64,000 nucleotides of DNA from Oceanospirillales bacterium (GCA_004762125.1 SIHQ01000021.1:21836-85835), one strand, 5' to 3'. Shown: positions 36,536-46,331, counted from the first letter of the stretch. Notes: generated by a model not told the origin, from the sequence alone. Made by a program: numbers and translations.

Positions 36536-37246
36536 ATGAAGTTGAGCCAAAAAGGATTAAGTCTTTTAGTTTCACTGTTCATCAGCAACAGTGCTTTAGC
36601 TACCATGTCGCTTGATCGAATGATCGTATATTTTAATTCAGATAAGCTACCACGGCAGGATATTGTAGTAGCGAATCCTGATCCTGAAAATCTGTATTTG
36701 CAGACAGAAATATTTAAAGTCAGCAACCCGGGTACAAAAAACGAAGAGCGGGTGCGCATTACAAACCCTGCAGAATTGAAGTTGTTGGCCACTCCACAAA
36801 AGTCCATTATTGCACCCAGAAGCCGTAAAACGGTTCGATTGGTGGCTCTGGAAACTCCTAAAGATAACGAGCTGGTGTATCGAGTTACTTTTAAGCCGGT
36901 AGTGGGCGATTTGGAAGCAAAGCAAACAGCCATTAAGTTGCTGGTGGCGTATCAGGCGTTAGTCTTTGTACGCCCTGCGAATCCGGAATATAAGGTTTCT
37001 GCGAAAGTAGAAAAACAAACCATCACGTTCAGTAATAGCGGCAATATTAATGTGGTTTTACGTAACGGACAGTATTGCGCCAGTGATAAGAAAGATAGCT
37101 GCATAAAACTGGATGCAGGCACTCGTATATATGCCGATGGCAGCTGGATATTAGGGTTACCCGAAACAGCAAAAAAAGGAAAAGGGTATATTCAATACGG
37201 CTTGTTTGATGGTGAATTTGAAGAAACTAAAAAGTTTCCGCTTTAA
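36536..37246 (+). CDS. Periplasmic pilus chaperone (PapD-like)
   Basis: 236 residues with signal peptide (GLSLLVSLFISNSALA). Immunoglobulin-like chaperone features: MSLDRMIVYFNSDKLPRQDI, a first-domain strand with NPAELKLLATPQKSIIAP and SRKTVRLVALE, VYRVTFKPV, and the G1-like hydrophobic strand IKLLVAYQALVFVRP. It would donate a strand to pilin subunits and deliver them to the usher. Orientation is opposite to the usher and adhesin genes on either side, which is unusual for such loci. Confidence 0.8.
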   Translation: MKLSQKGLSLLVSLFISNSALATMSLDRMIVYFNSDKLPRQDIVVANPDPENLYLQTEIFKVSNPGTKNEERVRITNPAELKLLATPQKSIIAPRSRKTVRLVALETPKDNELVYRVTFKPVVGDLEAKQTAIKLLVAYQALVFVRPANPEYKVSAKVEKQTITFSNSGNINVVLRNGQYCASDKKDSCIKLDAGTRIYADGSWILGLPETAKKGKGYIQYGLFDGEFEETKKFPL

Positions 37247-37295
37247 ATTTTGCCTTTAAGCTTTACCTTTTAGTTATCCCTTAAAAGTGACACAA

Positions 37296-37328
37296 AGTAA
37301 AATGCATCGGTTCTTGATGCATTTTACT
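37296..37328. terminator. Perfect hairpin between chaperone and usher genes
   Basis: Thirteen-bp perfect stem AGTAAAATGCATC / GATGCATTTTACT with a 7-base loop, between two convergent genes (stops at 37246 and 37354). A likely bidirectional terminator, although U-runs are only within the stem. Confidence 0.75.
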
Positions 37329-37353
37329 CAAATCTCTGGAGTGTCAAAGCCGA

Positions 37354-39933
37354 TTAAAGATCCTGCTCTTCAGTTTTCGCAGGCTCATCCCGCTTTGTAA
37401 TAGCCAGCTGACCTTCAAGCAATGTTGTGCACTGAGCCTTTTCCATTTCAATGTTTCCCATCCTCAGAACATAACCTGTCTTCAAAGGTTTTATGGGCAG
37501 TGTACAAATCCAGCCGTTATCCAGTTCAACTTGAATATTATTAATGTCGGAGCGTGCTTCCAGCTGAAACATGCCAATGTCATCGGTGTTTCCGGGATAG
37601 AGGCCGCCATTGATACGCGCGCCTTTCAGAGCCTTACCGCTCAATGTTAAACGACCAAATAAGAGCTGCAAGGGCACGGCTTCGTAATCCAAAGTCACTA
37701 CATTGCCGGGATACAAGGTGACTCTCTTTTCCCGTTCATCAAAGCTGTACAGCGTTTCACCCGCCGGGCTCAGGCTTATGGTGTATTGCTCAAAAGGCGA
37801 TACAGGGATTACAGAGGGTTTTCCGGCAATAGCATAGCCACGACGCTGACCGTTCACGTTCACGTCAAACACATCGCCATCGCGCCCTTGAAGGTTAACA
37901 ACCAATGCACTCTCTGCGTTCTGTTCGCCACCTACGGCTACAATATTGCCATCAGTAATAAAGCTGCTGCTAAAACTGCCGCCGTAGGAAGTGACACTTA
38001 TATTTTCACCGGCAGTATGGTTAACCGATAAGCTGCCTCGACCGTAATGGTTGGCGTATTGAACAGAAGAATCGAGGCGTTCATCGCCGGAGCCTGAATC
38101 TATACCGGCACTGAATCTTAAATCGCCGTCGTATAAATCCTGATCTTCCCAGGTGGTAGACAAACGCAGTCGTTCGCTTCTGTCTTTTTGACCGTTGTTG
38201 TTTCTTATTTCAGCTCTTGGGTTAGCACGGAAATTCCAGCGGTCTTGGCGATAGCGCATACTGAAACTGAACAAAGCGACTTTACTACTACCAGACTGAC
38301 TCAGGCTGATGTTCATGTCCGTATCGTAATCCTGAGTACGAAACAGGCCGCGACGAAAATCAAGACTGTGGGTGCGAACAGGGTCATTGTTCAAGCTTTG
38401 GCTAAAACTGTAACGATAGCTGGCACTGCCACCGAGAATGGCCGTTGAGGCAGACAGCGAATGCTGCTCAAACGCATTAGCGACCAATACCGGTGTAAAC
38501 TGTGTTGAATTCGCGTTAGTTGTAACTGTGCTGGTAGCTGTATTAGTAGTTGCGTTAAGCGTGTTTTCATCTTGCCACAGGCGACGGTAATTGCCACTAA
38601 GTGATAAGTTTTCAAACACTGAAAGGCGGCCATTAAGGCTAAAGGCTTTACTGCCCTGATTAGACACCATAAACGACGGCGACAACTCGTAGCGATAACC
38701 TAGATGGTAAAAGCCCAATTCGACTAGCGCATCGTCATCTATAGCTGCCACAGCGGTGGTGGCTGAAAGCGTGTCCAGCAAGCGTCGACTGGCACCGCCA
38801 CGCACTAAATAGCTGTCAGTAGTGTAAGGCAGTGGCTGGTCGGACTGACGGCTGACAATTTGCCCGGCTTCTGCAAACAACAACCATTCATCGACGGGAG
38901 GGATTCTGAGCTGCTTGGCAAAGAAGCGGGTTTCGCTGGACTGAGTATTACCCTGTTCATCGAGAATACGAATCTCGATATCGTAGGCGCCACTGGGAAA
39001 GCTGCTGGTGTCAAGCAACTGAGCACCAGCTTCCTGAAAAGAGCTGTTAAGCAAACGACCGTCTTTGTGTATCTCTACCCGACCTCTTAAAGGCAAAAAC
39101 ACTTCTACAGGTGTGCCGCCCGTAAAATCCTGATCTTCACGGGTATTGTTTGACGTGTTGATTCTGGCGCCAATCATAGGTTGATCAGAAGAAAAGCTTA
39201 ATCCAAACCCCTGACTGGACAGTAAGCCAGCGTTGTATTCCAGCCCCTGATATTCCCGCTGCCCATAGATTTGATTGACCGAGAACCGGTTGTTTTTAGA
39301 GTAATCCCAGCTGCTGTACAGGCTGTTCTCTTGAAAGGCGACAATGGTTTGACCGTTTAAAGTGTAATCACTGTTGCTGTTGTCTGCGGTTGAACCGGAT
39401 ACCGCAGCAGAAAAATTCTGCATCAAGGCAAAACCGGCATCGGACGGTGGCAAATATTTACGAATTTCTGCAGCACGGGTCAGCATAAAGCGGCGATTAA
39501 CAAACACATCCAGCCGGAATCGGGATTCATCAAAAATCACTCCGGCTATAGGAGTAGTCAGTGTGCCGCAGTTGGAAGACGAACTCTTGTTAGTGAGGCA
39601 AATCAAGTCCGGATGACTGTTCAGTTCACCTGACAGCGCATCGGTAATAAAAGGTGCATCGTTCAAATCGCCAATCTTTCGAACAATCTCTGCCGATGAA
39701 GAGAGTTCAACAATGCCGGGGCTGAAGGTCACTAATTGAGAAGTGAGATAACGATTACCAAAATAAATATCCACCAGAGTCTGCTGGCTGGCAGTGAGGC
39801 TTTCAAATCCTTTGGGAGGGGAGTTTGCGGCTAGGAAAATTGGCTCGGCCGCAAGTCCCACGGTTGATATGGTTAATGCAATAAAGACAAATTTTATGCA
39901 TAACCAGAGTCGCATAAGGGGGTTAATCTCCAT
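37354..39933 (-). CDS. Outer-membrane usher of a chaperone-usher pilus (alpha/CS1-like)
   Basis: About 860 residues; pore through which pilin-chaperone complexes are assembled. After a signal (LCIKFVFIALTISTVGLAA) comes an N-terminal domain with LVDIYFGNRYLTSQLVTFSP and FRLDVFVNRRFML, a plug/barrel section with VEVFLPLRGRVEIHKDGRLL and LDTSSFPSGAYDIEIRI, a long strand-rich barrel, and C-terminal domains (VTLYPGNVVTLDYEAVPLQL). The wording of the plug region resembles CFA/CS1-type (alpha) ushers more than FimD. Start could be ATG 39933, ATG 39915 or a GTG at 39957. Downstream of the pilin gene on the same strand. Confidence 0.85.
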   Translation of the reverse strand: MEINPLMRLWLCIKFVFIALTISTVGLAAEPIFLAANSPPKGFESLTASQQTLVDIYFGNRYLTSQLVTFSPGIVELSSSAEIVRKIGDLNDAPFITDALSGELNSHPDLICLTNKSSSSNCGTLTTPIAGVIFDESRFRLDVFVNRRFMLTRAAEIRKYLPPSDAGFALMQNFSAAVSGSTADNSNSDYTLNGQTIVAFQENSLYSSWDYSKNNRFSVNQIYGQREYQGLEYNAGLLSSQGFGLSFSSDQPMIGARINTSNNTREDQDFTGGTPVEVFLPLRGRVEIHKDGRLLNSSFQEAGAQLLDTSSFPSGAYDIEIRILDEQGNTQSSETRFFAKQLRIPPVDEWLLFAEAGQIVSRQSDQPLPYTTDSYLVRGGASRRLLDTLSATTAVAAIDDDALVELGFYHLGYRYELSPSFMVSNQGSKAFSLNGRLSVFENLSLSGNYRRLWQDENTLNATTNTATSTVTTNANSTQFTPVLVANAFEQHSLSASTAILGGSASYRYSFSQSLNNDPVRTHSLDFRRGLFRTQDYDTDMNISLSQSGSSKVALFSFSMRYRQDRWNFRANPRAEIRNNNGQKDRSERLRLSTTWEDQDLYDGDLRFSAGIDSGSGDERLDSSVQYANHYGRGSLSVNHTAGENISVTSYGGSFSSSFITDGNIVAVGGEQNAESALVVNLQGRDGDVFDVNVNGQRRGYAIAGKPSVIPVSPFEQYTISLSPAGETLYSFDEREKRVTLYPGNVVTLDYEAVPLQLLFGRLTLSGKALKGARINGGLYPGNTDDIGMFQLEARSDINNIQVELDNGWICTLPIKPLKTGYVLRMGNIEMEKAQCTTLLEGQLAITKRDEPAKTEEQDL

Positions 39934-40007
39934 GGAAGTTTTTATTACTTCCAACACACCTTCCTGGTTGTGTTGGTTGTTCGGTTTAGTAGTTTCTTAA
40001 TCCTCAG

Positions 40008-40036
40008 CTTGTTCCCACGCTGAGCGTGGGAACAAG
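40008..40036. repeat. REP-like palindrome between pilin and usher
   Basis: CTTGTTCCCACGCT and AGCGTGGGAACAAG form perfect 14-bp arms around one base. The core GTTCCCACGC...GCGTGGGAAC is a widespread extragenic palindrome in gammaproteobacteria. Located 18 bp after the pilin stop and before the usher start, it could lower usher expression relative to the major pilin or protect pilin mRNA. Confidence 0.85.
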
Positions 40037-40054
40037 GAAGAATGAAGCCTATTT

Positions 40055-40672
40055 TTACTGCGGGGTTACAGTCATTGTTATAGTGTCTGTATGCGTACCA
40101 GCAGCGAAGGTCTGGCCAGTTGCTAGGGCTAGAATATTTACAGATACATTTAACCTGTTTCCCCCTGTGCATGTAGCACCGTTTGCACTGGACTTTGTTG
40201 CAATTATGGGAAATTTAGATTCTGCGCCACTTTTATTGTGATCGTCTTCTTTACCCCATATTTCGGGTTGATAGTCTGTAGGTGCCGGGGTGTTAATATC
40301 GTCCTCATAAGCATCACCTGCACGCATGTTTGTACCCGAAATTGTTAATGTATATGGGTAGCTTGTTGCATCAGAGCCAGCGTTATTTGTAACAGTAAAT
40401 GGCTTCGTGTTTGCACTCGAGATAGCTAAGGCAACCCTACCAGAGTCACTAAATAAACATACATCTTGAGATTCGGTTAGATCTTGATCTGTAAATACAA
40501 GATCCTCTAGACCCCAAATCTCAACATCTGTATCTTTAACCAAACGAACATCAAATCGACCTACTGATGAGTCTTCTGTTAACGCTCCGTCTTCAGCCGC
40601 CATAACCCCACTAGCCCCAACCAATCCAGTCGATACCGCAACAGCCGCAGCCAGTTTTTTCAATGCTTTCAT
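40055..40672 (-). CDS. Major pilin subunit candidate
   Basis: 205 residues with a clear signal peptide (MKALKKLAAAVAVSTGLVGA, cut after GVMAA). The mature protein has GRFDVRLVKDTDVEIWGLED, one Cys in DVCLFSDSGRVALAI, one in GATCTGGNRLNVSV, and ends HTDTITMTVTPQ. The pattern is the same as in the adhesin C-terminal domain, whose ending is DTVTLTVAPQ. As the small first gene before the usher it is probably the shaft subunit. Its long upstream region likely carries the locus's main leftward promoter. Confidence 0.7.
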   Translation of the reverse strand: MKALKKLAAAVAVSTGLVGASGVMAAEDGALTEDSSVGRFDVRLVKDTDVEIWGLEDLVFTDQDLTESQDVCLFSDSGRVALAISSANTKPFTVTNNAGSDATSYPYTLTISGTNMRAGDAYEDDINTPAPTDYQPEIWGKEDDHNKSGAESKFPIIATKSSANGATCTGGNRLNVSVNILALATGQTFAAGTHTDTITMTVTPQ

Positions 40673-41204
40673 TTGTGTTCCTCCGGAGAACTTTTCGTTT
40701 TTTTGTTCTTAGATACCGGCACATCCACTGTCAGGCATTCTGAGATACGTAATACAATCTCTGACAAAGTCAGCTAACATAAAAATACGACGACTGTCTT
40801 AATAAGTTGCTACTTATTCATCCATGAACTTGTATTTTGTGATGAGGTTAACATAATGAAAAAGTACTGTGAACATAATCAATATGTCAATAAGTGCTAA
40901 TCACACCTAAGTGATTAAGTGAAGAGCGACACTAAAGTACTAACCTATTAAAAGATAATCAATTTTTAGAAGAAAATCCAAAAGAAGGGAGATAGAGGTC
41001 AATTGAAAAATAAAAATAAAAATAAAAGTTCAAAAACATAGAAAATGTGATCGTATTTAAAGTGCTTTAACCTCATCGAACTCCCACAAACCCACACAAT
41101 GTACTTCCTTGAAAAACCCAAATTTCAAAATTTCAGTCTATAAATAAGATAAGTATCTTGATAGGAAGCGGGAGCTATAAAAAATCATATAATCAGTGAG
41201 TAGT
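40673..41204. other. Intergenic regulatory region upstream of the pilin gene
   Basis: About 530 A+T-rich bases between the divergent pilin and exported-protein genes. GGAG-type ribosome site (rc of CTCCGGAG) lies just before the pilin ATG. A-rich stretches at 40970-41045 could bend DNA. No gene or clear repeat seen. Confidence 0.5.
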
Positions 41205-42209
41205 ATGAATATGAAGAATTATTTATTTTTTAAACGCTGTTTGTTTTTACTGCTCATGGTTTCAACTTCTTTGTGTTTTTCTTCTTTTTTTTCACAGAAT
41301 TCCTATAACGTATGGTTGGTTCCTAGTAGTGATGTTAAACCTGTTCATACTTTAATTGCATGGTATCCAAGTGCTGAGTTTCAGTGTTTGGCCAATATAG
41401 AAATATCTCTGGATGATAGTAATCACTCCTTTCAGATTTTCTTGAATCCTTTAGATGGATGGCAAAAAACTAAAATTCAGAAAGGTTTTCGCTACAGTGT
41501 CTTCGAGCTGCAAGAATTGGTCGTTAATAGAAGTGAGCGTAAGCCTTTGATTACTGCCTCGCGGACGAAAGACGGAGCACAAGATTGTCAGCTGGGCATG
41601 GTTACTCCACAGCAGCTGATGATGCACACTCAGGAAGAAATCAAGACGTTCCTGAGCAATCATCCTGACGTAACTTTTGCTATTGATACTGGCCATGGGG
41701 GGTTTCTTTCAGTGGACAGTGTTGTGATTGTTCCAGATACTAATGTGCTGCTTCAGTATTACAATGCTGACACAGGTAATATTGATTGGACGTTAGTACC
41801 TGCGACGGTTTATCAGTTTGTGGCGGTTGAAGGTGGCGAACACATTATTTTGGGAGAGTTCGCTCTAGGAGGCAGCGAGACTTCTTTCGAAAATATAGTA
41901 CTGCATTTCCATTATGCGTTGGGCGGCGATTCCGAGTTGTGGTACATGCTGGCCCCATATTTAACGACCCAAACAGAAAAGGATGGGGTCACTGTAAACA
42001 GCGGCGTCAGCAGAAAAAATAATGACTTTGAAGTCATTGAACCCTTGCCTCTGAAAAATGGCTTTTTATTGCTTCCCCGGAAAACCAATCAAACCTTATC
42101 TTCTGCCATATTACCTTCTGCCAAAGACGACCAGGTGATTTCACTGGGTGTTTTGCGAATTAACCTGATGGAATATTTTATGAGAAGAGTTCGCAGTCAA
42201 TTAAAATGA
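41205..42209 (+). CDS. Exported protein of unknown function
   Basis: 334 residues from ATG 41205 (another ATG at 41211). The signal peptide (CLFLLLMVSTSLCFSSFFS) is clear. The mature protein has few Cys, many aromatic residues and beta-type stretches (YNVWLVPSSD, VIVPDTNVLLQYYNADTG, VYQFVAVEGGEHIILGEFAL). I recognise no domain. It lies between the pilus genes and ntrC, and may belong to the inserted accessory segment. Confidence 0.6.
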   Translation: MNMKNYLFFKRCLFLLLMVSTSLCFSSFFSQNSYNVWLVPSSDVKPVHTLIAWYPSAEFQCLANIEISLDDSNHSFQIFLNPLDGWQKTKIQKGFRYSVFELQELVVNRSERKPLITASRTKDGAQDCQLGMVTPQQLMMHTQEEIKTFLSNHPDVTFAIDTGHGGFLSVDSVVIVPDTNVLLQYYNADTGNIDWTLVPATVYQFVAVEGGEHIILGEFALGGSETSFENIVLHFHYALGGDSELWYMLAPYLTTQTEKDGVTVNSGVSRKNNDFEVIEPLPLKNGFLLLPRKTNQTLSSAILPSAKDDQVISLGVLRINLMEYFMRRVRSQLK

Positions 42210-42266
42210 GTAAAACTTGGCAAGTTCTAACTCATTTTAAAAATACTGACATGATTGAAGAACGCA

Positions 42267-43709
42267 TTAACTCACTTCGTGATTTTCAGAAAGGCTCAGC
42301 TCTTTCATTTTCCGAGTGAGTGTATTCCTTCCCCACCCTAATAAATCCGATGCATCTCGTTTACGCCCGCCGGTATGTTGCAGTGCAGACTCAATCATAA
42401 TTTTTTCGAAAGCAGGAACCGCTTTGTCGAGAATGCCCGTATTGCCTGTTGCCAGCTCTCGGTCGGCCCAGAGTTTTAATTGATGCTCCCAACTGACCGA
42501 TTGAGTCACTCTTTGATCAGAAGCAACCTGGCTGGAGTCACTTTGCGCCACAAGCTCAGGAGGCAGATCTGAAATCAGTATTTCACGACCCGATGCCATG
42601 ACGGTTAGCCAGCGACAGGTGTTCTCTAATTGTCGTACATTGCCAGGCCATCTGAGTGAGGCTATATAGTGAGCGGTTTCTTCGGTCAGAACTTTGGTTT
42701 CTACGCTCAACTCTTTTGAAGCCATGCTTAAAAAATGCCTTGCCAGAACCGGAATGTCTTCAGTTCTTTCCTGTAGACGGGGTAAGTGAACTCTGATGAC
42801 ATTGATGCGGTGGAACAAGTCTTCCCTGAATTTTCCTTTCTCTACCTGTTTTTCCAGGTTCTGGTGAGTAGCAGCAATGATGCGCACGTCAGCCTGTACA
42901 GGCGTGTGTCCGCCAACCCGATAAAACTCGCCGTCTGCAAGCACTCTTAACAGTCGGGTCTGGGTATCGGCGGGCATATCACCGATCTCATCCAGAAAAA
43001 GTGTGCCATGAGCGGCTTGCTCAAAGCGGCCTTTGCGCATGGCACCGGCACCGGTAAATGAGCCTTTTTCATGGCCGAACAGTTCTGACTCAATCAGGTC
43101 TTTCGGGATAGCGGCCATATTAAGCGCAATAAAAGGACTGTCTGCTCTTGGACTGTGCTTGTGCAGCGCTTTGGCGACCAGCTCTTTACCGGTACCGGAC
43201 TCACCATTAATGAGAACGGTAATATTAGACTGTGACAGTCTACCAATGGCTCTAAAGACTTCCTGCATGGCAGGTGCCTCGCCAATGATCTCGGGACTGT
43301 TCTCAACGGGTTTGACGACCCGTTTGGCCTTGTTTTGCCGACTGTGTTCGAGGGCTCTTTTGGTCAGAGCAACCGCTTCGTCAATATCAAAAGGTTTTGG
43401 CAGGTACTCAAAGGCACCACTTTGATAAGAGGCGACAGCGCTGTCGAGATCAGAATGTGCCGTCATGATGATGATGGGCAGATCAGGAAACAGTTTATGA
43501 ATTTCACCCATCAATTCAAGGCCGTTCATTCCCGGCATTCTGACATCGCTGATGATGGCTTCAGGTTGATTGTGTTTTAGAGCGGCCAGCGCAGATTCTG
43601 CGGATTCAAAAGACACCGTCGTAATCTTTTCAGCTTGCAGTGCTTTTTCCAGTACCCAGCGAATGGATCGGTCATCATCAATGATCCAGATATTGGCTTT
43701 AGTGCTCAT
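42267..43709 (-). CDS. glnG: Nitrogen regulation response regulator NtrC (NRI)
   Basis: Sigma-54 activator of nitrogen-assimilation genes. 480 residues: receiver with DDD and phospho-acceptor Asp55 (IISDVRMPG), AAA+ domain with Walker A GESGTGKE, sigma-54 contact loop GSFTGA, Walker B FLDEIGDMP, and a C-terminal Fis-type helix-turn-helix (RKRDASDLLGWGRNTLTRKM). Its ATG overlaps the ntrB stop (TAATG), so the pair is co-translated. Target sites are visible upstream of glnA at 48095-48142. Confidence 0.97.
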   Translation of the reverse strand: MSTKANIWIIDDDRSIRWVLEKALQAEKITTVSFESAESALAALKHNQPEAIISDVRMPGMNGLELMGEIHKLFPDLPIIIMTAHSDLDSAVASYQSGAFEYLPKPFDIDEAVALTKRALEHSRQNKAKRVVKPVENSPEIIGEAPAMQEVFRAIGRLSQSNITVLINGESGTGKELVAKALHKHSPRADSPFIALNMAAIPKDLIESELFGHEKGSFTGAGAMRKGRFEQAAHGTLFLDEIGDMPADTQTRLLRVLADGEFYRVGGHTPVQADVRIIAATHQNLEKQVEKGKFREDLFHRINVIRVHLPRLQERTEDIPVLARHFLSMASKELSVETKVLTEETAHYIASLRWPGNVRQLENTCRWLTVMASGREILISDLPPELVAQSDSSQVASDQRVTQSVSWEHQLKLWADRELATGNTGILDKAVPAFEKIMIESALQHTGGRKRDASDLLGWGRNTLTRKMKELSLSENHEVS

Positions 43710-44800
43710 TAATTGACTCCGTTAAACTGACTGGCTTCACTAGATTGACTGACTTCACTAAGAAGGGGTAGATAAACGTGGAAACTGGTTTGCCCGGCTT
43801 TGCTATCGCACTCAATAAGCCCATTGTGTTGGCTGATAATATATTGAGCCATGGGCAGGCCTAGCCCGGTACCGTTTGGTCGGCCACTGATCATTGGATA
43901 AAAGATGCTTTCTTTCAGGTGTTCCGGAATACCGGGGCCGTTGTCTGTAATGGTGATGTGACAAACAAGCCGCTGTCGTTTGTTGCCAATGGTGAACTGT
44001 CTGGCAATTCGACTGGTAACCCTGACTTCTCCGTCAGACAGCAGGATATGTTGGTCAATGGCCTGCATGGCATTTCTTACAAGGTTCAGCAGCGCCTGAA
44101 TCAGTCGCTCCCGGTCTGCTGGGAAATTGGGAATACTGGGATCATAGTCCTTAATAATCGTCAGCTCACCCTTGGTTTCGGCGTGGGTTAGCTGAATGAC
44201 TCGCTCCAGGACTTCGTGAATATTCAGATCCACCATCTTCGGAGGTTGAATAGGCCCGAGCATTTGATCAACCAGGTCTCTAAGGCGTTTGGCTTCTTCG
44301 ATAATAATGTGGGTGTATTCTTTTTGATCCGGTTCTTTCAGTTGACGATCCAGAAGCTGGGCGGAACCAAGAATACCGCCGAGAGGGTTTTTGATTTCAT
44401 GGGCGAGACCACGGGCCAGAATACGAGAAGTGGTTTGTTTGGCGATCAGGGATTCTTCCCGCGTGATGCGCTGAAGACGGTCTCGAGGATGGACTTCAAT
44501 AATCAGGGAAGCTTCTTTGGTGCCTGTCGGTGTCACCGTGTAGTCCACCAATATCGCACCATTATGGGTCATCAGTTCAGATTCCCTGCGGGTAAACTGC
44601 TGATTCTGCTGGAGGGCTCTGTGTAAATCTTCCTGAAGGGCGGTGAGCTCAATAAGGCTACTGACAGGCAACCCCATTGCACTTTTCTGACTGATATCCA
44701 GCAGGGCTTCTGCAGCCTGATTCAGAAAGGACAGTTTCAGGCTTTCATCGAGAGTGATGATAGCGGTATTTAAATTGTCCAGAAGAAAGTTGGAAGTCAC
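43709..44800 (-). CDS. glnL: Nitrogen regulation histidine kinase NtrB (NRII)
   Basis: Soluble kinase/phosphatase that controls NtrC in response to PII. 363 residues: N-terminal PAS domain (NLNTAIITLDESLKLSFLNQ), H-box LAHEIKNPLGGILGSAQLL with the phospho-His, N-box LLNLVRNAMQAID, G boxes DNGPGIP and GTGLGLPMAQYI. No membrane segments, as expected for NtrB. One-base-overlap coupling with ntrC. Confidence 0.95.
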   Translation of the reverse strand: MTSNFLLDNLNTAIITLDESLKLSFLNQAAEALLDISQKSAMGLPVSSLIELTALQEDLHRALQQNQQFTRRESELMTHNGAILVDYTVTPTGTKEASLIIEVHPRDRLQRITREESLIAKQTTSRILARGLAHEIKNPLGGILGSAQLLDRQLKEPDQKEYTHIIIEEAKRLRDLVDQMLGPIQPPKMVDLNIHEVLERVIQLTHAETKGELTIIKDYDPSIPNFPADRERLIQALLNLVRNAMQAIDQHILLSDGEVRVTSRIARQFTIGNKRQRLVCHITITDNGPGIPEHLKESIFYPMISGRPNGTGLGLPMAQYIISQHNGLIECDSKAGQTSFHVYLPLLSEVSQSSEASQFNGVN

Positions 44801-45046
44801 GTTTGATACTCTTCAGCTCTTGTTTTATTGGGCCTTTTTCATTCTTGCAATAATCAATTGCATAGCAATCTATTTCGCAAGAATCGAGCCAGTATTAGTA
44901 ACTGCTGCCAGGTTGGGAGCAAAGGCATTGGATGACAAAAGAGCTTGTCAGATTACCTGCAATAAGAGTGCAGTTAGAGCAGGTGAGTATAAATGAGAAA
45001 CCGGATACGCACCAAAGTAGTGCGTATGGTTATTAATGAAGAGCTG

Positions 45047-45592
45047 TTAGTGCGATGGAGTTTTGACCGGTGCTCTGTAAATAGCTTTTTGAACATGAAC
45101 AGTACTGGATGCGGTTTCTATCTTTTTGCCTTTGCGATCGACAATGGCGACCTCGAGAACGTGTGCACCACGATCAAGATCAGTCACCTTAAAACTGGAG
45201 TGTCGCTGTTTCTTACCGTGCTTCTTTCCATTCACAAACAGTTGGAATTTATGGTTAGACATCAAGCCGGTTTTAAGCTCTGCTGAAACGTTAAAGCTGC
45301 CATTATTTCTCACGGTAGAATCGTTAGCAGGGCTGGTGATCTTCAGTGAGCTGTAGTCAATCTTGGCTTTATTCTGTTTTTTGGTAGCAGGTTTGTAGCT
45401 TCGCTGTGGGGTATTGATTTGCAGAGGTGTAATAGCCGGTAAATTGACTTCTTCTGCCTTCTGGTTAACGGATGGAGAATCCGTGTAAAGCGTATTGCCG
45501 TTGGCATCCACTGTTTTATAAATGGACCCTGCCAGAACGGGGGCTGCAGTAAGGCTTAATAGCAGTAGAGAAGGGATTAACTTGCTTGACAT
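45047..45592 (-). CDS. DUF4124-domain exported protein
   Basis: 181 residues from ATG 45592 with a signal peptide (LIPSLLLLSLTAAPVLAG) followed directly by the DUF4124 motif SIYKTVDANGNTLYTDSP. The C-terminal half looks like an immunoglobulin-type fold (ITSPANDSTVRNNGSFNVSA, GAHVLEVAIVDRKGK) with basic residues. Genes of this kind lie between glnA and ntrB in Pseudomonas. Function unknown; periplasmic location likely. Confidence 0.82.
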   Translation of the reverse strand: MSSKLIPSLLLLSLTAAPVLAGSIYKTVDANGNTLYTDSPSVNQKAEEVNLPAITPLQINTPQRSYKPATKKQNKAKIDYSSLKITSPANDSTVRNNGSFNVSAELKTGLMSNHKFQLFVNGKKHGKKQRHSSFKVTDLDRGAHVLEVAIVDRKGKKIETASSTVHVQKAIYRAPVKTPSH

Positions 45593-45824
45593 GATCTGTC
45601 CATGAAACCCGAATTGATTGCCATATAAGTGTGTAGACACACGAAATCGACTATTTAATCAGTCATTTACGCACCCACGACGGGCAAGTAACTTATGAAT
45701 TCGTGTGTCTCGGTACTAGAGTACTTCGGCAGAGGTGGGAATAACAGTGATGACCTTTTTATAAGTACTCGATCATTATGCATTTGAATGTGTATAAACC
45801 ACTCCAAACCATGCTGGAATGGCT

Positions 45825-46184
45825 TTATCCTCCTATAAGCTGCAAGACTGTAGTCATGAGATCTGGGTAAAGATTTAAGAGGGTTTCAATAGAATCGATA
45901 TCTATTTCGGTACCAGAAAAAATAGCAGAGTTATCCCCATCAATGATCAATTTTTTGAAAAAACAATACTCTATAATTTTACTGATTTCGTTCAAAAGCG
46001 CATCAGCGTCTATTCCCTGAAAATAGCCATTAATTGCAGGAAATGTATTCAAAAGTGAGGTTAGCACCCCAAGTTTTATATCTATTATTGGTAACTGAGT
46101 GCTTATGCTGGCCGCTCTTGTGATGTCAGAGACAGTGACGCAGAGCGAACTGATCGTAATGGATGATTTTTTGTTTTTTGTCAT
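45825..46184 (-). CDS. Small protein of unknown function
   Basis: 119 residues from ATG 46184 (TTG at 46196 also in frame). A basic N-terminus (MTKNKKSS) is followed by mostly hydrophobic and acidic residues (IDIKLGVLTSLLNTFPAING, DSIETLLNLYPDLMTTVLQL). No domain recognised, no clear signal or membrane helix. It sits between the DUF4124 gene and glnA on the same strand. Confidence 0.45.
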   Translation of the reverse strand: MTKNKKSSITISSLCVTVSDITRAASISTQLPIIDIKLGVLTSLLNTFPAINGYFQGIDADALLNEISKIIEYCFFKKLIIDGDNSAIFSGTEIDIDSIETLLNLYPDLMTTVLQLIGG

Positions 46185-46331
46185 TGTACTGTTCAATTAC
46201 CACCGTTTTTATCACCCATTAATATGGTGAATGTCGGATAAAATATAGATGGTTTTTGTATTTCTAGCTATATGCGTTTGCTGAATAAAGACTAAATCAT
46301 TAAGAGCAGATAACAGGATTCATAAATAGAA

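Noticed and set aside
36430..36933. 167-codon minus-strand frame
   Set aside because: Antisense to the pilus chaperone gene, which has a signal peptide and family motifs.
45635..45710. Imperfect inverted repeat AGACACACGAA / ATTCGTGTGTCT near the DUF4124 gene, with similar GTGTGTCTA words at 25860 and 27655
   Set aside because: Matches are short and do not align beyond about 12 bases, so a repeat family is not supported.
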